Shown here: positions 13,901-36,727 of the stretch, piece by piece
Layout of the letters: every line of letters begins with the position of its first letter
Position numbering within the stretch: the stretch's first letter is position 1
NCBI GenBank assembly: GCA_020137815.1
Contig: CM035357.1
Coordinates: 3,492,528 to 3,556,527 of the forward strand
Source: Hormiphora californensis
Taxonomy: Eukaryota; Ctenophora; Tentaculata; Cydippida; Pleurobrachiidae
DNA length: 64,000 nucleotides
Direction: 5' to 3'
Position numbers and translations under genes: made by a program
The notes under the pieces: generated by a model
The model's input: the letters and a program-made list of their open reading frames with translations, nothing else
What the model was told of the DNA's origin: nothing
The model's database searches: none

Positions 13901-14296
13901 AAACTATGCCATATCATTGTTATAATGTTCTAAGTTCTAACTCGCGAAAAGGGGGTCGAGCTAGGCAAGCCATATTACAAACCTCCATCCCTTTCCAGCA
14001 CATGCCATAAGACCCTCGGAGGCTCTGTACTTCCCCACATTCTTTATAGTCATGGAGTAGGACTTCCAGAAAACTGAAATATAGCAGGGAATTAGATCTA
14101 GTTTTGTTAGGGAGGGTCGAACAAGTTTAGGAAATACCCGATGTCTGATCCATCTCCTCGCTTCGCTCACTCCTGAGCGAAGCGCCCGAGAAGGGGTCAG
14201 AGCGAGGGTTTATAACCAGCACCAGACTGTAAACTTACAAGAGTCATTAGTAGTCGCTGACCCCAGAGTAGTCAGGAGAACTACTAGCAATAACAT
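3202..14296 (-). CDS. secreted C-type lectin / VWC / Ig-domain protein (multi-exon)
   Basis: A modular secreted or matrix protein. Exon 1 (14296-14239) encodes a signal peptide, MLLLVVLLTTLGSATT. Exons 2-4 (14073-13983, 13781-13668, 9304-9175) and the start of exon 5 (9038-8873) form a C-type lectin fold: CAGKGWRWLPVMDSEAN, EAWLGLIQSIDG, YANWDVNHPQRGYAYM and TTLCVAVA. Cysteine-rich VWC/TIL-like modules follow in exons 5-9 (8768-8658, 8529-8476, 8330-8219, 8127-7989). Two Ig-like domains span 7883-6834 (DITCSAIGEPVP, ITCYAWNVNG, MRCVVTGAPKPD, FACLASNKYG). A clear VWC module is at 6415-6306, with others at 6073-5952, about 5767-5634 (VDCNRCVCMSSGRVRC) and about 3637-3540. The last exon ends with a stop at 3202-3204. 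Phases fit from exon 1 through the exon at 6415-6306. Beyond that some joins do not fit canonical sites, so a short exon may be missed or an indel present. Function unknown; adhesion or matrix is inferred. Confidence 0.8.
4396..4461. mobile_element. 66-bp TA-flanked MITE, GTCGGACCCCGATTT family
   Basis: A near-perfect foldback flanked by TA on both sides, with ends reading cgtcggaccccgatttta and its complement. It is the shortest of six related copies in the window (also 45467, 49926, 56121, 58311, 63202). TA duplication and C-G-rich ends resemble pogo/Tigger-type Tc1-mariner MITEs; that class assignment is inference. Confidence 0.75.
5035..5350. repeat. two tandem copies of about 165 bp
   Basis: Two copies share ccaaaatcaaacccattt-like and ggcggtagatcggtaa segments in the same order. 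Noncoding, inside an intron of the lectin/VWC/Ig gene. Confidence 0.8.
5404..5475 (+). mobile_element. tRNA-derived SINE head
   Basis: A tRNA-like stretch begins gatgtggccagtggctagg (A-box-like) and contains the B-box core GTTCAAATC 50 bp later. The first seven bases can pair with ccgcatc near the end, like an acceptor stem, but the T-stem is mismatched and no convincing anticodon arm forms. It is therefore read as a SINE remnant, not a functional tRNA. Confidence 0.5.
8538..8652. repeat. 32-bp intronic tandem repeat
   Basis: Four copies of ggttttatgaaggagcaact plus a short tail fill the intron between two cysteine-rich exons of the lectin gene and abut the splice donor of the upstream exon at 8658. 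Confidence 0.9.
9646..11443 (+). mobile_element. 1.8-kb non-autonomous retroposed insert with poly(A) tail
   Basis: This insert splits the LINE above. It ends in a run of A (11421-11443) and is flanked by a 14-bp direct duplication, aagaggcaatgtgg, at 9632-9645 and 11444-11457. These are hallmarks of LINE-driven target-primed insertion on the plus strand. Inside, a block of about 165 bp occurs twice (9646-9811 and 10095-10261). There are two long CT microsatellites (9845-9925, 10761-10915), a C-rich stretch, and a 3' unique region of about 500 bp. No reverse transcriptase or other protein signature is present. It could be a SINE-like composite or a retroposed noncoding RNA. Confidence 0.85.
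10704..10717. other. gcgcttgccagcgc palindrome
   Basis: One of five palindromic occurrences of a GC(A/G)CTGGCAAG(T/C)GC hairpin motif in the window. On the reverse strand it is followed by caaaggaggccccatc, almost the same context as the copy at 56617. Confidence 0.7.
12440..13480. repeat. complex repeat block rich in CTGCAG
   Basis: The block contains repeated ctgcagcagcactgcagcag and tggaatattccaaggaattt segments. A direct repeat of about 100 bp (12663-12776 and 13057-13166) brackets a foldback element. No credible gene, although this is where the large lectin-gene intron continues. Confidence 0.8.
12777..13001. mobile_element. foldback MITE, CAGTGGTC ends
   Basis: Inverted arms of about 70 bp begin cagtggtcctccgacat and end atgttggaggaccactg, with an inner match around gacgtgaaattcga. 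The same terminal family recurs at 46980-47188. The CAG end suggests a hAT-like group, but no 8-bp target duplication is visible. Confidence 0.75.
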
Positions 14297-14339
14297 CTTT
14301 CTAACTACAGAGACATGCAAATAGTGTAATTTAGAGAGA

Positions 14340-14341
14340 GT

Positions 14342-14413
<72 letters not shown>

Positions 14414-14425
14414 TAGAGAGAGAGA
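14340..14425. repeat. (GA)n microsatellite
   Basis: An almost pure GA run just upstream of the start codon of the lectin gene (minus strand). Confidence 0.95.
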
Positions 14426-14900
14426 AGGAGAGAGATATGTCGCATACGGTTGCATATAATGTTGGCCACTTGGCAATTGCGGTGTTTGGAAATTTTAATT
14501 CCAGGAAAGGGTGAACGACACAAGAAGCACCGCCAAGTTTGAGAAAGCAACAAGAAACTGAGAAAACGAAATGAAGAAAAAAGAGCCGTTTACTCCTTCT
14601 CGTATAGGTCCCATTAGAACTTCTAATCTTGTTTTTAAACATGAGACTAGAACCGGAAGTGTCCAGTGGACTATTTCCACATCTTGTGGTAGACATATTA
14701 GAAGAAAAGACGCGGTGATAGACTGAGAGAAAGGAGAAAGAGAGACGTAGTAACGAAAAAAGAAACAAAGAGAGTGACAATAATTGCTAAACAGAAATTG
14801 AAAAACACAAGAAACAAGTGGGACGAGATGCAGTGGTAGCATCTAAATTTAACTCTGCAAAATACGGCTCTAAAAGTGGATTCTATAATGTATAAGACCA

Positions 14901-14905
<5 letters not shown>

Positions 14906-14965
<60 letters not shown>

Positions 14966-14980
14966 TCTCTTTCTCTCTCT
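14906..14980. repeat. (CT)n microsatellite
   Basis: An almost pure CT run. No gene is seen between the lectin gene start and the element at 15225. Confidence 0.95.
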
Positions 14981-15224
14981 CATTGACGGCTAAGTGTCAA
15001 TTGTTCTGCGGATGAATGGGGCGGTATGCATGGTATGGATAAACACGTTAAAGAGATACAGACAGAGAGAGATACTAAATTGGACCAGATTGACAGATCA
15101 AACAGTGTTATGAAAGGATCGAATATATTATGTAGTGTTGTTTTCCAACTGATTAGCAAACTATATTGTAGGCGCTAACTACCATACAACTGCTAACCAC
15201 TGCAGCATAAACGAGTTATATATA

Positions 15225-16191
15225 CCGCGTGGGCCAATAAAAAGGGAGGGTCTTAAATCTTAGATTTCTCCGGTACCTTAATTCCAATGGTTCTGAAATT
15301 TTGACACAATGTTGGTGGGCTTATGCCAGATATGTGTACAGAGTTTTAAGTTCAAAAATGCAGAAATTCATTAATGACCTTAAATTCCCGATTTTTTAGT
15401 TAATTGAAGGTTTTCCCTTGTTCCAAGTTGATTTTGATCGCAAAATTGTAGCCACTCAATAGTGTTAACATTGATCAATGGCAATCTGAAATTTCATTGA
15501 AAATGAATAAAGTTTAGTGGGTGAAATTAATGAATTAAAAATGATATTTTTTTCAAAAAATTTATTTTCGCTGAAAATGAGAGATTTGCACTGTAGAGAT
15601 GAAATTAAAACCTAACTGGGTTATGATTTAATCATTTAAGTTCATTCTGGTATGAAAAACTGTTAAATTCAAAAAAATTAATTTTTTTAAATTTTCGTTT
15701 TTTTAATTTTTTCGTTAATAACTGCATAAATTAACATTTAACCGATAGTTCATTAACAAACCGTTAGTTGAGACATTAGTAAATCGAAAACTTGCTAATG
15801 GAAGCTTGCTAATGCTTATACTGATTGGTAACAACAAGCGTCATGTGACCTCCATGCAAGCAACAAGAAACGTAACCAGGGTGTGACAAAATCTTGTTAG
15901 CAAGATTGCAATTGGTCTCCAATGCCCTCTGTTGTACCCAGTATCAGATATCTGGCGTGGAGTACAAAAGAGGTTCCTGGAAAACAAAAAATATGGACTA
16001 GCGAAAACCTACATTAGCTTAAAAACATGAATTTAGGTTCATTAATGAATTTCTGCATTTTTGAACTTGAAACTCTGTACACATATCTGGCATAAGCTCA
16101 ATAACATTGTGTCAAAATTTCAGAACCATTGGAATTAAGGTACCGGAGAAATCTAAGATTTAAGACCCTCCCTTTTTATTGGCCCACGCGG
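15225..16191. mobile_element. 967-bp TA-flanked inverted-repeat element
   Basis: Ends read ccgcgtgggccaataaaaag and the exact complement, each bordered by TA. The inverted arms are about 150 bp (15225-15375 and 16038-16191) and match closely by eye. The interior is AT-rich without an open reading frame. The TA duplication fits a non-autonomous Tc1/mariner-type element. Confidence 0.88.
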
Positions 16192-16444
16192 TATGGCCTC
16201 CATAATATTCCTAACACTTTCATAGGCGTCAACTTAAACCGTCTTTGCTTTGAGTAACAGCAAGACAGAAAATCTAACTAAAGCGAGGTTTGCCAACAAT
16301 GCGGTTCTGGCTGCATATTAAATGTGGTGTTGTTGTGGCTTCCGGCAGCACTGAGCACCATGACTTCATCTGTCACAGTTCCATAATTTGGTATTAATTT
16401 CTGGTGTGTAACCACGGCATCCGAGACGCGGAAACAAAGGCCGA

Positions 16445-16555
16445 AGAGGCAGGAAATAAGAAAAGAGGCAGGAAATAAGAAAAGAGGCAGGAAATAAGAA
16501 AAGAGGCAGGAAATAAGAAAAGAGGCAGGAAATAAGAAGAGGCAGGAAGAGGCAT
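16445..16555. repeat. 19-bp minisatellite
   Basis: Five to six copies of gaggcaggaaataagaaaa. The surrounding 16200-17400 holds no gene that I can support; it lies 3' of glycine C-acetyltransferase. Confidence 0.9.
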
Positions 16556-17406
16556 TCTTTGGTTGGATTGCGGTGGGGAAGAAAACCGGATATAATGAAG
16601 GAGTACCTATACCAGCTAATATAAACCACAGAACAGATCTTTTAATTAATTAATTTGCGAAAGTCACCACAAGACCCTACCACAAAACCAAAAGAAGAGT
16701 TTTTTATGAAGAAATTGCATCTGTGAGAAAGAATTCATTTGACATGTTTGAAACAGGGTTTTTATTATACAGAGCCGTATATTTGCTAGGTAAAATCGAA
16801 AAAGTTTAGAAAATATCAAATTGATTTACCTCAAAAATGTATGCCGTCATCGATAAGAAAGAGATGCCACCTTTTTATTGTTAGAATCTGTCTCATCCAT
16901 CCCCTTATCACGACCACCTGATCCACAGCTCAAATAACTCCATTTTGTTCGAATGATCGAAACGAAGGTCTTCAACACAACCATTCACCTGAGGGAGTGT
17001 GTAGTTGTAATGGGTGATTGGGTAAATAGGGAGGGTCAGGGATTATCTATTAGATAAAGGGTACTAGCAGGGTTGTCTAAAATGTTAGAACTTTTGAGGA
17101 AATCTAGACAACCCTGCGTAGAAAGAATAAACATTATCTTGCAATCCTAACCATAAAAGATAATAAATACAACGACCAATAGTTTATTATAAATACACCA
17201 GAATAAATATTACTTATCTTGAAAAAAAAAATCACAGAAAAAAACTGCGATTTAGACCTTGCAACCCTTTATACAGAAAGAAAAGTCTACAAATAACTCA
17301 ATTTAGAACTAGTCATACTACTCTATAGTTTTTAGTGAATCCACTTTTTTGATGATCAATATCATGATCAATTCCCTGCTATCATCCAATACATGGTCCT
17401 CCACAT

Positions 17407-20400
17407 TTAGATGACTCCCTTCTGTTTTCCAACCTCAATGAAGGCATCCACGCATCTGTCAATCTGTTCAATTGTATGGGCTCCCGACATCTGAACTCTA
17501 ATCCGCGCTAAACCTGGGAAGAATGTGTGGTAAAATAGTTTGGGTATCAAATATATTGGAAAATGGGTTTTGGATGACCAGTCATCGTTCTGTGACTTTC
17601 TGACTTTTTTCAGGGGGCCCCTTTAGCAGCTGAAGTTCTCAACATCATCTAGAATTTACCTTTGGGTACAACAGGGAAACTAAACCCAATTTTAACCTAC
17701 CTTTGGGTACAACAGGGAAACTAAACCCAATCACATATATTCCTTTCTGGAGGAGTTCGTCAGCGATTGAAGAAGCAAGGGCAGCGTCATAGAGCATGAC
17801 GGGTACAATGGGATGCTCCGTCCCAGATAGAGTAAAACCAGCCTCCGTCATTCGAGATCTGGGGGGGGGGGGGGGGGGGGGGGGTGTTTGAGGGGTAGGG
17901 GGTATGTGTTATGTGTAGTCAGGGGGGGGTAGATATGTATAGTTGGATGAGGCATGGTTGCCACTTGCCACGGGGGTGAACTTCACACCCGCCGTGAACC
18001 CCTTTCAGCGACCCTACGGGAGCCAATCACTTTGTGATACTAGCACCGTTCACGCGTATAGGAAGCACGTGAAGAGAGAAATGAAATAATAAATCTGTCC
18101 AGTAGCCAGTAGATAGATTATAAGCAAGCATTTAGCAAGCAAAAAGAGTGTACAACAGGTTTTGTTTCACTGTGCTTGTGTGCAGTTCATCGTTCCCTCT
18201 GTGTTATAGCTCCAGGCTCGGAGTGTTTTGTTTCTGGGGCCCAGTTTCTGCTTTGATCTGGTACCCATCAGTACTTATACTGCTCGGACTAGCCAGTAGC
18301 CACTAGCCGTACAAGACAGTCCGATAAAGTCAGGGGTAGTTGAAGCAAGCTAGCAGTAGCTCTCTTTACAGAGTGCGTGCAAACTCTGCGTAAGTACTTT
18401 CTCCACGCCGAATACTACACATACTTTTATCTTGTGCCATTGATTGAGTTTCTGAGCACAATTCACCTATATTTATAGGACAGTATCCTGGATATATGAG
18501 AGGTGGATATCTACTAATTATCGCCCTGATAGTATTGTTATTACTGGTAGATGACAGTGCCGCAGCATCCCGCACCAGATCAACATCTACTTCTAGGAGA
18601 AGAGTAGTTTCTAAATCAACATTTGGGAGAATATCGAATTCCAACACCAATGATTCCGACCCACCATTGGTTAGTTGGTTATTAGCATTTTCTGGTATGG
18701 CCGGGGCCGGGGTAGTGTGTATCTGGTCTTACATATATTGTTGTCAAAAAAGGTGTCGAGATTTTTGTTGCAAATCAAAGGAGGGTCCTCCCCCTTCTGT
18801 GGTCGGGAACTCACCCGATGGGGTGGGTGAGATGAATTTGGAGGATTTAGAGGACCAGTCACCGCCCACATACGGATCATTATTCCAGGATGGACACCAT
18901 GATAGTGAGCTACCCGGATATGAAGATGAGGTACCCGGATATGAAGATGAGGTACCCAGATATGGTCATTTTTTTTTTAACTTGTGCAACTACCAAATTT
19001 TTTCAAATGATCATAGCAAAATAGCTGTGGCCACTGGAAATTTACTCAGCACCTCAAAAAAATCGAGAAATATTAAAAGTTCAATTTAGTGAAAGAACGA
19101 AGTCTCTAGCATACTCCAGTGAGGTGCTATAGCATTTCTACGCCGTGAGGTGCTATCGTGAGGTGCCCCCGATTTGTAGAAATACCGTTTGATCAAAAAT
19201 CTCCAAACTTTCAGAAATGGTGGGGATATTTCTCACTCATCAGATGAGGTGAAAACCATGGAAAAATTTACTCATTTGGTGAGGTGCAAGCCGATTTTAG
19301 AGCTAAAAGTTTACTCACTAGGGGTCAAATGAGCAAATAAAGAATTGAAACTTGGCATAAAGCAAGATTAGACAATTTCCCTCCTGATTTACCGAAAATT
19401 TGCTCTAAAAATTACTCAGCGAGTGAGGTGCAGACCCTCAAAAAATGACATATTTTACCTACTTCTCCAGTGCACCTCACAGGTTGAGCAATGACCTTGG
19501 AATCGATTAGGTAGTGTTTGGGGATGTCATATGAGCAAATTAAGGCCACTTTTAGAACTATATACTCACTGAGTGAGGTGCAATTAGCGTTTGAAGAAAA
19601 TACAGTTTTTTGGGTGCACCTCACTCATTGAGCAAAATTTTTTGAACTTTTTTGGTACAAATGATGGTTTTGAGTCTACTGCAAGTATCTAGCTAGGAAA
19701 AGTCGTGAAACGTGAGGTGCTACGGGCTTAAAAGTAGCTGTAAGTATACAGTGTAACTTTAAACACCGGTTGCACCTCATAGATTGAGTAAGTTTGCTTA
19801 CATATTTTAAAGGTGTTTATATTGGACATTTTTCAGCATATTTTCGAAAATTTTAGGAAAAAATATTAAAATTTGACGGAATGGCACACGCTTTTGCAAA
19901 CATGGTCACCGGCACCTCACGAGATGAGTTTTTAGTTTATTTTGCCTGTAAATCTATTCCCTATACACTTTTACACATAATATTCGTTGGAAAATAATAT
20001 TTTTTGACAAAAACTATTATAAAAGTCGAAAAAACTGAACTTATGTCATTTTCGGAAAAAATTTTGCACAAGTTAAAAAAAAAAAAGACCATATGAAGAT
20101 TGTGAGGGATTTGATGGGAACAATGGCGGGGGTGATTTTGGAGGGGGTGGTGATGGAGGGGGTGGTGATGGAGGAGGGGGTGACTAATGTGGGGCTAAGG
20201 TGAGACATTTTAAAAGGGTCAAGTTCAATATGTATTAAGTTATATTATTACGAACCAATTTAATAGTGATTGTGAAATTTTAATTTAATTAGTGTGTCTC
20301 TCCCGCATACCTGAAGTGCATGGTATTCCTAGCCACCAGCTCAGGTAACTCACTGCTCTCAGTCAGCAGTTCAAATACCCTCAGTGCGGCTCCTACTACA

Positions 20401-22256
20401 GCAGGGGGCATAGTGTTACTGAACAGGTAGGGGCGAGACCGCTGTCGTAGTAACTCTATAACCTGGAGGAGGGGGGGTGTTAGTCTGTTGTAACATGTGA
20501 TCTGTGTGTCTTGTTGGAAGTTGATTTCCAAAAAGGATTGAGAAACAAATGGTGCGGTCAGCAACTAACCTCTTTAGGTCCAGTGGTATACCCACCACAC
20601 GCTCCCCCAAGTGCCTTCCCCAGGGTACTATTAATAATATCAACCCTCCCCTGCACACCAGTCAACTCATCAGTCCCCCTGCCAGTGTTACCCAGGAACC
20701 CCGTAGCATGGCACTCATCAACAAACACCAACGCGTTATACTTATCAGCCAGATCACATATCTCAGGTAGGGGGGCAATAGTGCCGTCCATGGAGAACAC
20801 CCCGTCTGTAACTATCATCTTGGTCCGTGCGGTAGAAGCAGCAAGTTGGGATTCAAGATCCGCCATGTCACGGTTTAGATATCGGTGTTTCTGGGCCTTG
20901 CACAGTCGGATTCCATCGATTATTGACGCGTGGTTCAGTTGGTCGGAGAAAATGGCGTCTTCGGGGGTCATGATAGTCTCAAAAATACCTGGACAGGGAG
21001 GGAAACATGCATCATGAGTGATCTACAAAATATGTACCCATTCTTCAGGACCCCCCCTATTAGAGGGCCCTTTTTTACCCTTATTCTTACCTCAAACGCC
21101 CTCAAATATATCGATCACATCTCTTACCTGCATTGGCATCAAAACAGCTGATATAAAGTATCGTATCTTCAGTCCCGTGGAAGTTGCTGATAGCGTCCTC
21201 TAACTGTTTGTGTATCGTCTGAGAGAAACGGAGGAGGGAAATTAATAAGATGAGGGGATTTGGAGTAGCAAAAGTAGAAAAAATGAATATAACTAATTAT
21301 AATATTGATTGAGGCAAGCAGTATCACACTTTGCAACGTGTCACCTAATATGTTGTACCTGAGTTCCACAGATGAACCGAACAGAGCTGAGCCCATTTCC
21401 AAATTCCTCCAAGGCATCATGGCCTGCCTTTATAACCTCTGGATGAGAGGACAGACCCAGATAGTTGTTGGAACAAAAGTTTAATACCTAGGAAATAAGT
21501 TGTTTCAATTTGTTGCTGCTCTCGGGTTATAATTGGACCTATCGATCTCTATCGACACAATTTATACCTGGGATAATCAATGGGAAACATTAAAACTGCA
21601 AACAGATTTGTAGCTTGTGTGAAACAGCCGGAGTTAGAGGGTTACATGTGTCATGTAACCAAGCAAACCAAAAGGGATATAGAACCATAGTCTAGAAACA
21701 TAGAATTGTTCTGCCTTGTTCGACCCTCCAAAACAAGAATTGTTCATACTTTGAACGGAGCGTAGACACAGCGACTCAAAGCAATGATATCAACACGACA
21801 GAGTTTCAAATCCCTATTACCTGGTCAGTTTGAGATGTAACTCCAATCATGGGGGCCATTGGGGTAGTAATGACACGTTCATTCTTGTACGTTCCTGGGG
21901 TGAAATGAGTTTAATTGGGTCGTATTAGACTTTTAATTGGTCCTGTATTGCTAATTTCATATTCACACATCACAATATTTACTGCGGTACATATCGCACA
22001 CGCGCGCCATGCTACATCGACAATATGTACTTTTTACACAAGACTGGTACGTATTAGCCGCGCGCTACGTTTAATGATCTGGTCTCATCAAAACACCAAC
22101 TCTGTACTGGGAGAAAATAGGACAACATCTGCAGATCTGGATAAATTATTATTGAAATTTTAACATACCAGCAGCCCGAATTCCAGATATCTCTTCTCCA
22201 ATTATCGCCCGAATGCTCTCTCGTGCAGCACCAAATAATCGCGGTGAAAACTTCAT
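17407..22256 (-). CDS. GCAT: glycine C-acetyltransferase (2-amino-3-ketobutyrate CoA ligase)
   Basis: A PLP enzyme of the alpha-oxoamine synthase family that joins glycine and acetyl-CoA in mitochondrial threonine breakdown. Eight exons: 22256-22169, 21894-21821, 21487-21359, 21218-21128, 20988-20570, 20462-20311, 17858-17701, 17513-17407. They total 1218 nt with matching phases, giving 405 residues, close to the usual length of about 400-420. Visible signatures include [54 protein letters not shown] and the PLP-lysine segment [14 protein letters not shown] (Lys near residue 250). [16 protein letters not shown] and ARIRVQMS follow. The short N-terminus ([17 protein letters not shown]) is basic and amphipathic, compatible with mitochondrial import. 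The 2.45-kb sixth intron contains another gene on the opposite strand. The donor border of exon 7 is duplicated 41 bp downstream; using the second copy would break the frame. Confidence 0.95.
18496..20187 (+). pseudogene. small single-pass membrane protein, C-terminus split by a DNA element
   Basis: An intronless gene inside a GCAT intron, on the other strand. The reading frame 18496-18963 encodes a signal peptide ([20 protein letters not shown]), a Ser/Thr/Arg-rich ectodomain, and a membrane span around [21 protein letters not shown] Cys-rich juxtamembrane segment ([14 protein letters not shown]) suggests palmitoylation, and SPPTYG holds a PPxY motif of the kind WW-domain proteins bind. GYEDEVP repeats follow. 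At 18964 an element enters; after it the frame resumes exactly at 20095 with [19 protein letters not shown], ending at a TAA at 20185-20187. Without the element the protein would be 186 residues. As it stands it reads into the element and stops at 19087-19089, giving 197 residues with a foreign tail. It may still be functional. The family is not recognised. Confidence 0.65.
18964..20090. mobile_element. 1.13-kb DNA element with ggtc(a)T10aacttgtgcaa ends
   Basis: Inverted ends of about 30 bp: ggtcatttttttttt then aacttgtgcaa on the left, and its near complement (ttgcacaagtt, A-run, gacc) on the right. They are flanked by ATAT on both sides (18960-18963 and 20091-20094), consistent with a 4-bp or shorter target duplication. 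No protein is encoded. The interior is dominated by at least ten GAGGTGC / GCACCTC motifs spaced unevenly over 800 bp. Confidence 0.85.
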
Positions 22257-22731
22257 ACTAGAACAGTTGTGAACTGGTTAGTTTTTTAATACCATAACTC
22301 TGTATTTTGTTGATAAAATAGACATATTAAAGTACAGACTTGTTAAAAAACATGGCTTAGTATATTGAATCATGCAAGAAAGCTGTATAGTACATACATA
22401 GGGGGGATGTTATAAAAACAGACACACATACAAACACATTTCCACACTCAATCATCACTCATTAACAGTATCATCACAAAACATAGCAAAAGAAAATAAA
22501 CACACTCTTGAAAACATAAAACTATCAAAAACAGTATAATTCGTGTCTCTAGAAATATATCTCTGTCAATTCGTGAGCCCTCTCCAAAGATCCCCCAGAA
22601 TCCACCATCTCAGGATTATTTAACCATTACCCATCAGTACGTTCCGGGGATTGCAGAGACAGTACGTACAGTTCAACTCATCATAAGATTTTACTAGATA
22701 GCTCTTTTCTTGACAATAAATACCCTTCCCA

Positions 22732-36169
<13,438 letters not shown>

Positions 36170-36727
36170 TAGACCAATATTAGTTGCAGTTAGACCATAT
36201 TGTTACACACACACACACCCTGTCCTCTACCATGTAACCTATTCATCAGCCCGGCTACAAATATAATAGAAGAGTGTTATTGAGAGTGCTCTGCAAATAA
36301 TCTAGAATTGGAGGCAAGCATAATACTGAAATGTATTGGGAATCATAAAAACGCGTAAAGTCAAGCCAAGTCAGGTGTGTAAAATAATAACATTGGTTTC
36401 TCGCTCCCCCTCACCTCATTCTACCTATCTTCTCTTCACTTCTCTCCCTCTCTCACATTCTCTCTCCCTCTCTCTCTCTCGCACTCGCATTCTCTCCTCC
36501 TCTCCAGAAATTGTACCCCCTGTGTATCAGATTTCCCCACTCTATCTATAAGCTTGTGTTACCGATTCTAAAAAAGGAGGAGACAGGAAAAGAGAACCAA
36601 ACACTTCTGTCTGACTCCATAAAAACTATGAAACTCAGTCTCTGGCCAGCACACACTCTCTCTCTGCAACAAATATCATGGAACCCAGCTCCACAGCTCG
36701 ACCCTGCCAGGAGTACCCTCCACAGCC

